The translations under genes and the position numbers were made by a program. From the NCBI GenBank assembly GCA_032622095.1, contig CP136061.1:250677582-250741581 (forward strand): a DNA stretch of 64,000 nucleotides, given 5' to 3'. Within the stretch, counting starts at the first letter, position 1. Each line of letters begins with the position of its first letter. The stretch comes from Siphonodentalium dalli (taxonomy: Eukaryota; Mollusca; Scaphopoda; Gadilida; Siphonodentaliidae). Positions 58,301 through 64,000 of this stretch are shown here, piece after piece. The notes beneath the pieces are model-generated. The model was not told the DNA's origin and ran no database searches. It saw only the letters and a list, made by a program, of their open reading frames with translations.

Positions 58301-61300
58301 AGCTTCTTCAAAGCAAGCAGTGTTAGCGCTGGTCCATAATTATACCACAATGGTGGGTTGGCGGATCTGTAAACCAGATTATCCAAAACAAATGCCTAAT
58401 ACATTTGTCTTCAAATTTTAAGGCTATAACTGTATAAACATGATTGAAACATGAGTTAATCTTATAATTTAGTTATATTTAAATCCTCAGAAGTTTAGCT
58501 AGAAATGTTTTAGCAGGCATTGAGGTTGAATGGGTCTAAGCTTATGAGGTGCGATATTCAACCCCGTGAGTTAGTATTAAATGACCTGACGATCGGGCTC
58601 ACACACAGTGACACCAGACTTTAAACCTTCTAACTGGGCACATTGGCCATATAGAATGCTGCTGTGGCAAAATTGTCATTCACCTATTAATAGGTTTGGT
58701 TCGCCAGAGAAGCCTCGGGCTAGCTAATGAAAGGTGACATTTATGGCAAGATATGGCTACATGTAGCATTCTGATCACTTTTCCGTCCAAATTCTGAACC
58801 GCGCTTTTTTACTTGTAGCATTGAACCATGTAAGATGGGGATTTTTCTTGTAAATTATATTTTGTTGGTAGTGCTCAGGATCAAATAAATGGGAGCTCAG
58901 TCCTAACTAAGATCGAGCCCAGTTGTCTCACACAGTCATATGTTGGTGTGTTCACAATCAGAAATATGCTGTTTAGTGTGTGAGTCATCTGGGCTCGAGC
59001 TCAAAAGCTTCTTCAAAGCAAGCAGTGTTAGCGCTGGTCCATAATTATGCCCCAATGGTGGGTTGGCGGATCTGTAAACCAGATTATCCAAAAAAAATGC
59101 CTAATACATTTGTCTTCAAATTTTAAGGCTATAACTGTATAAACATGATTGAAACATGAGTTAATCTTATAATTTAGTTATATTTAAATCCTCAGAAGTT
59201 TAGCTAGAAAGTTTTAGCAGGCATTGAGGTTGAATGGGTCTAAGCTTAGGAGGTGCGATATTCAACCCCGTGAGTTAGTATTAAATGACCTGACGATCGG
59301 GCTCACACACAGTGACACCAGACTTTAAACCTTCCAACTGGGCACATTGGCCATATAGAACGTTGCTGTGGCAAAATTGTCATTCACCTATTAATAGGTT
59401 TGGTTCGCCAGAGAAGCCTCGGGCTAGCTAATGAAAGGTGTCATTTATGGCAAGATATGGCTACATGTAGCATTCTGATCACTTTCCGTCCAAATTCTGA
59501 ACCGCGCTTTTTTACTTGTAGCATTGAACCGTGTAAGATGGGGATTTTTCTTGTAAATTATATTTTGTTGGTAGTGCTCACGATCAAATAAATGGGAGGT
59601 CAGTCCTAACTGAGATCGAGCCCAGTTGTCTCACACAGTCATCTGTTGGTGTGTTCACAATCAGAAATATGCTGTTTAGTGTGTGAGTCATCTGGGCTCG
59701 AGCTCAAAAGCTTCTTCAAAGCAAGCAGTGTTAGCGCTGGTCCATAATTACACCACAATGGTGGGTTGGCGGATCTGTAAACCAGATTATCCAAAACAAA
59801 TGCCTAATACATTTGTCTTCAAATTTTAAGGCTATAACTGTATAAACATGATTGAAACATGAGTTAATCTTATAATTTAGTTATATTTAAATCCTCAGAA
59901 GTTTAGCTAGAAAAGGTTTAGCAGGCATTGAGGTTGAATGGGTCTAAGCTTAGGAGGTGCGATATTCAACCCCGTGAGTTAGTATTAAATGACCTGACGA
60001 TCGGGCTCACACACAGTGACACCAGACTTTAAACCTTCCAACTGGGCACATTGGCCATATAGAACGTTGCTGTGGCAAAATTGTCATTCACCTATTAATA
60101 GGTTTGGTTCGCCAGAGAAGCCTCGGGCTAGCTAATGAAAGGTGTCATTTATGGCAAGATATGGCTACATGTAGCATTCTGATCACTTTCCGTCCAAATT
60201 CTGAACCGCGCTTTTTTACTTGTAGCATTGAACCGTGTAAGATGGGGATTTTTCTTGTAAATTATATTTTGTTGGTAGTGCTCAGGATCAAATAAATGGG
60301 AGCTCAGTCCTAACTAAGATCGAGCCCAGTTGTCTCACACAGTCATATGTTGGTGTGTTCACAATCAGAAATATGCTGGTTAGTGTGTGAGTCATCTGGG
60401 CTCGAGCTCAAAAGCTTCTTCAAAGCAAGCAGTGTTAGCGCTGGTCCATAATTATACCACAATGGTGGGTTGGCAGATCTGTAAACCAGATTATCCAAAA
60501 CAAATGCCTAATACATTTGTCTTCAAATTTTAAGGCTATAACTGTATAAACATGATTGAAACATGAGTTAATCTTATAATTTAGTTATATTTAAATCCTC
60601 AGAAGTTTAGCTAGAAAAGTTTTAGCAGGCATTGAGGTTGAATGGGTCTTAAGCTTAGGAGGTGCGATATTCAACCCCGTGAGTTAGTATTAAATGACCT
60701 GACGATCGGGCTCACACACAGTGACACCAGACTTTAAACCTTCTAACTGGGCACATTGGCCATATAGAACGCTGCTGTGGCAAAATTGTCATTCACCTAT
60801 TAATAGGTTTGGTTCGCCAGAGAAGCCTCGGGCTAGCTAATGAAAGGTGTCATTTATGGCAAGATATGGCTACATGTAGCATTCTGATCATTTTCCGTTC
60901 AAATTCTGAACCGCGCTTTTTTACTTGTAGCATTGAACCGTGTAAGATGGGGATTTTCCTTGTAAATTATATTTTGTTGGTAGTGCTCAGGATCAAATAA
61001 ATGGGAGCTCAGTCCTAACTGAGATCGAGCCCAGTTGTCTCGCACAGTCATCTGTTGGTGTGTTCACAATCAGAAATATGCTGTTTAGTGTGTGAGTCAT
61101 CTGGGCTCGAGCTCAAAAGCTTCTTCAAAGCAAGCAGTGTTAGCGCTGGTCCATAATTATACCACAATGGTGGGTTGGCGGATCTGTAAACCAGATTATC
61201 CAAAACAAATGCCTAATACATTTGTCTTCAAATTTTAAGGCTATAACTGTATAAACATGATTGAAACATGAGTTAATCTTATAATTTAGTTATATTTAAA

Positions 61301-64000
61301 TCCTCAGAAGTTTAGCTAGAAAAGTTTTAGCAGGCATTGAGGTTGAATGAGTCTAAGCTTAGGAGGTGCGATATTCAACCCCGTGAGTTAGTATTAAATG
61401 ACCTGACGATCGGGCTCACACACAGTGACACCAGACTTTAAACCTTCTAACTGGGCACATTGGCCATATAGAACGCTGCTGTGGCAAAATTGTCATTCAC
61501 CTATTAATAGGTTTGGTTCGCCAGAGAAGCCTCGGGCTAGCTAATGAAAGGTGTCATTTATGGCAAGATATGGCTACATGTAGCATTCTGATCACTTTCC
61601 GTTCAAATTCTGAACCGCGCTTTTTTACTTGTAGCATTGAACCGTGTAAGATGGGGATTTTCCTTGTAAATTATATTTTGTTGGTAGTGCTCAGGATCAA
61701 ATAAATGGGAGCTCAGTCCTAACTGAGATCGAGCCCAGTTGTCTCGCACAGTCATCTGTTGGTGTGTTCACAATCAGAAATATGTTGTTTAGTGTGTGAG
61801 TCATCTGGGCTCGAGCTAAAAAGCTTCTTCAAAGCAAACAGTGTCAGCGCTGGTCCATAATTATGCCCCAATGGTGGGTTGGCGGATCTGTAAACCAGAT
61901 TATCCAAAAAAAATCCCTAATACATTTGTCTTCAAATTTTAAGGCTATAACTGTATAAACATGATTGAAACATGAGTTAATCTTATAATTTAGTTATATT
62001 TAAATCCTCAGAAGTTTAGCTAGAAATGTTTTAGCAGGCATTGAGGTTGAATGGGTCTAAGCTTAGGAGGTGCGATATTCAACCCCGTGAGTTAGTATTA
62101 AATGACCTGACGATCGGGCTCACACACAGTGACACCAGACTTTAAACCTTCTAACTGGGCACATTGGCCATATAGAACGCTGCTGTGGCAAAATTGTCAT
62201 TCACCTATTAATAGGTTTGGTTCGCCAGAGAAGCCTCGGGCTAGCTAATGAAAGGTGTCATTTATGGCAAGATATGGCTACATGTAGCATTCTGATCATT
62301 TTCCGTTCAAATTCTGAACCGCGCTTTTTTACTTGTAGCATTGAACCGTGTAAGATGGGGATTTTCCTTGTAAATTATATTTTGTTGGTAGTGCTCAGGA
62401 TCAAATAAATGGGAGCTCAGTCCTAACTGAGATCGAGCCCAGTTGTCTCGCACAGTCATCTGTTGGTGTGTTCACAATCAGAAATATGCTGTTTAGTGTG
62501 TGAGTCATCTGGGCTCGAGCTCAAAAGCTTCTTCAAAGCAAGCAGTGTTAGCGCTGGTCCATAATTATACCACAATGGTGGGTTGGCGGATCTGTAAACC
62601 AGATTATCCAAAACAAATGCCTAATACATTTGTCTTCAAATTTTAAGGCTATAACTGTATAAACATGATTGAAACATGAGTTAATCTTATAATTTAGTTA
62701 TATTTAAATCCTCAGAAGTTTAGCTAGAAAAGTTTTAGCAGGCATTGAGGTTGAATGAGTCTAAGCTTAGGAGGTGCGATATTCAACCCCGTGAGTTAGT
62801 ATTAAATGACCTGACGATCGGGCTCACACACAGTGACACCAGACTTTAAACCTTCTAACTGGGCACATTGGCCATATAGAACGCTGCTGTGGCAAAATTG
62901 TCATTCACCTATTAATAGGTTTGGTTCGCCAGAGAAGCCTCGGGCTAGCTAATGAAAGGTGTCATTTATGGCAAGATATGGCTACATGTAGCATTCTGAT
63001 CACTTTCCGTTCAAATTCTGAACCGCGCTTTTTTACTTGTAGCATTGAACCGTGTAAGATGGGGATTTTCCTTGTAAATTATATTTTGTTGGTAGTGCTC
63101 AGGATCAAATAAATGGGAGCTCAGGCCTAACTGAGATCGAGCCCAGTTGTCTCGCACAGTCATCTGTTGGTGTGTTCACAATCAGAAATATGCTGTTTAG
63201 TGTGTGAGTCATCTGGGCTCGAGCTAAAAAGCTTCTTCAAAGCAAACAGTGTTAGCGCTGGTTCATAATTATGCCCCAATGGTTGGTTGGCGGATCTGTA
63301 AACCAGATTATCCAAAAAAAATCCCTAATACATTTGTCTTCAAATTTTAAGGCTATAACTGTATAAACATGATTGAAACATGAGTTAATCTTATAATTTA
63401 GTTATATTTAAATCCTCAGAAGTTTAGCTAGAAATGTTTTAGCAGGCATTGAGGTTGAATGGGTCTAAGCTTATGAGGTGCGATATTCAACCCCGTGAGT
63501 TAGTATTAAATGACCTGACGATCGGGCTCACACACAGTGACACCAGACTTTAAACCTTCTAACTGGGCACATTGGCCATATAGAACGCTGCTGTGGCAAA
63601 ATTGTCATTCACCTATTAATAGGTTTGGTTCGCCAGAGAAGCCTCGGGCTAGCTAATGAAAGGTGTCATTTATGGCAAGATATGGCTACATGTAGCATTC
63701 TGATCACTTTTCCGTCCAAATTCTGAACCGCGCTTTTTTACTTGTAGCATTGAACCATGTAAGATGGGGATTTTTCTTGTAAATTATATTTTGTTGGTAG
63801 TGCTCAGGATCAAATAAATGGGAGCTCAGTCCTAACTAAGATCGAGCCCAGTTGTCTCACACAGTCATATGTTGGTGTGTTCACAATCAGAAATATGCTG
63901 GTTAGTGTGTGAGTCATCTGGGCTCGAGCTCAAAAGCTTCTTCAAAGCAAGCAGTGTTAGCGCTGGTCCATAATTATGCCCCAATGGTGGGTTGGCGGAT
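55352..64000 (+). repeat. 704-bp macrosatellite, ~12 units, open at window end
   Basis: Head-to-tail units; the landmark GGTTTGGTTCGCCAGAG recurs at about 55879, 56579, 57283 (as TTCTCCAG), 57989, 58694, 59397, 60101, 60806, 61510, 62214, 62918 and 63623. Each unit has an inverted-repeat domain (GAGCCCAGTTGTCTCACAC against GTGTGTGAGTCATCTGGGCT) and an AATAAA. A 63-codon frame is open in most units but is frameshifted by one T in the units near 57286, 58697 and 63626, so it is not a conserved gene. Variant sharing shows a two-unit higher-order period at 60.8-63.1 kb. Confidence 0.97.

Noticed and set aside
55882-63112. A 63-residue protein repeated once per 704-bp unit
   Set aside because: Three units carry a frameshifting extra T, and substitutions look like general satellite variation.

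Overview
This window reads as repeat-dominated, non-coding DNA from an animal nuclear genome. It is AT-rich and has no operons or bacterial-type genes. I could not support a single intact host protein-coding gene, tRNA or rRNA. What fills it is DNA-transposon relatives (hairpin MITEs, piggyBac-like, hAT-like, Helitron-like), decayed LINE fragments, one tRNA-derived SINE, and many mini- and macrosatellites. The dispersed GGGCCATAACTC family ending in GACGGACGGAC, the frequent TACATGTA strings and the tRNA-derived SINE with an (AATC)n tail suggest a mollusc or other marine lophotrochozoan. That assignment is inference, not proof.

Layout. 0-16 kb: scattered MITEs (a hairpin family with AGAATGAGGT arms, a TAAAGGTACTCAA family, a TTAA-flanked family whose cores are paired hairpins), a 46-bp array (5061-5382), 350-bp duplications (8531-9310), a perfect 66-bp palindrome (9515-9580) and a tandem GGGCTGGGCGATA-type element (11631-13641). 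16.3-24.6 kb: a giant foldback structure with about 1.4-kb arms around a minisatellite core; its right arm is split by at least four later insertions, one of them a LINE fragment. 24.6-30.2 kb: more dispersed families, a 499-bp Helitron-like element (26594-27092) and a composite MITE flanked by a roughly 45-bp duplication. 30.5-39.4 kb: two further foldback structures with minisatellite cores, and between them a 3-kb array of 34 copies of an about 85-bp unit. 39.8-48.4 kb: a hairpin-ended foldback, a 1032-bp hAT-type element with an 8-bp target duplication, the SINE with a 13-bp target duplication, and a TACCATGGTA lattice. 48.4-54 kb: a 12-bp array, a ~175-bp array, a LINE C-terminal fragment, and a TATATATGCTGTGATAC array that contains a head-to-tail Helitron dimer and two captured copies of a LINE segment. 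53.8-64 kb: a 704-bp macrosatellite that continues past the window end, with its probable longer progenitor at its left edge.

There is no gene network to describe. The coherent story is about genome dynamics. Three foldback elements share one plan (inverted unique arms around a minisatellite core), and the cores of two of them are partly colinear, so arms and core probably travelled together. Satellite arrays appear to grow from transposon pieces: the 85-bp array resembles a dimer of the foldback core unit, the 704-bp satellite looks like an internally deleted transposon-like sequence, and a LINE piece was incorporated into a microsatellite and re-amplified. All identities and repeat relationships were read by eye, without alignment software or databases.
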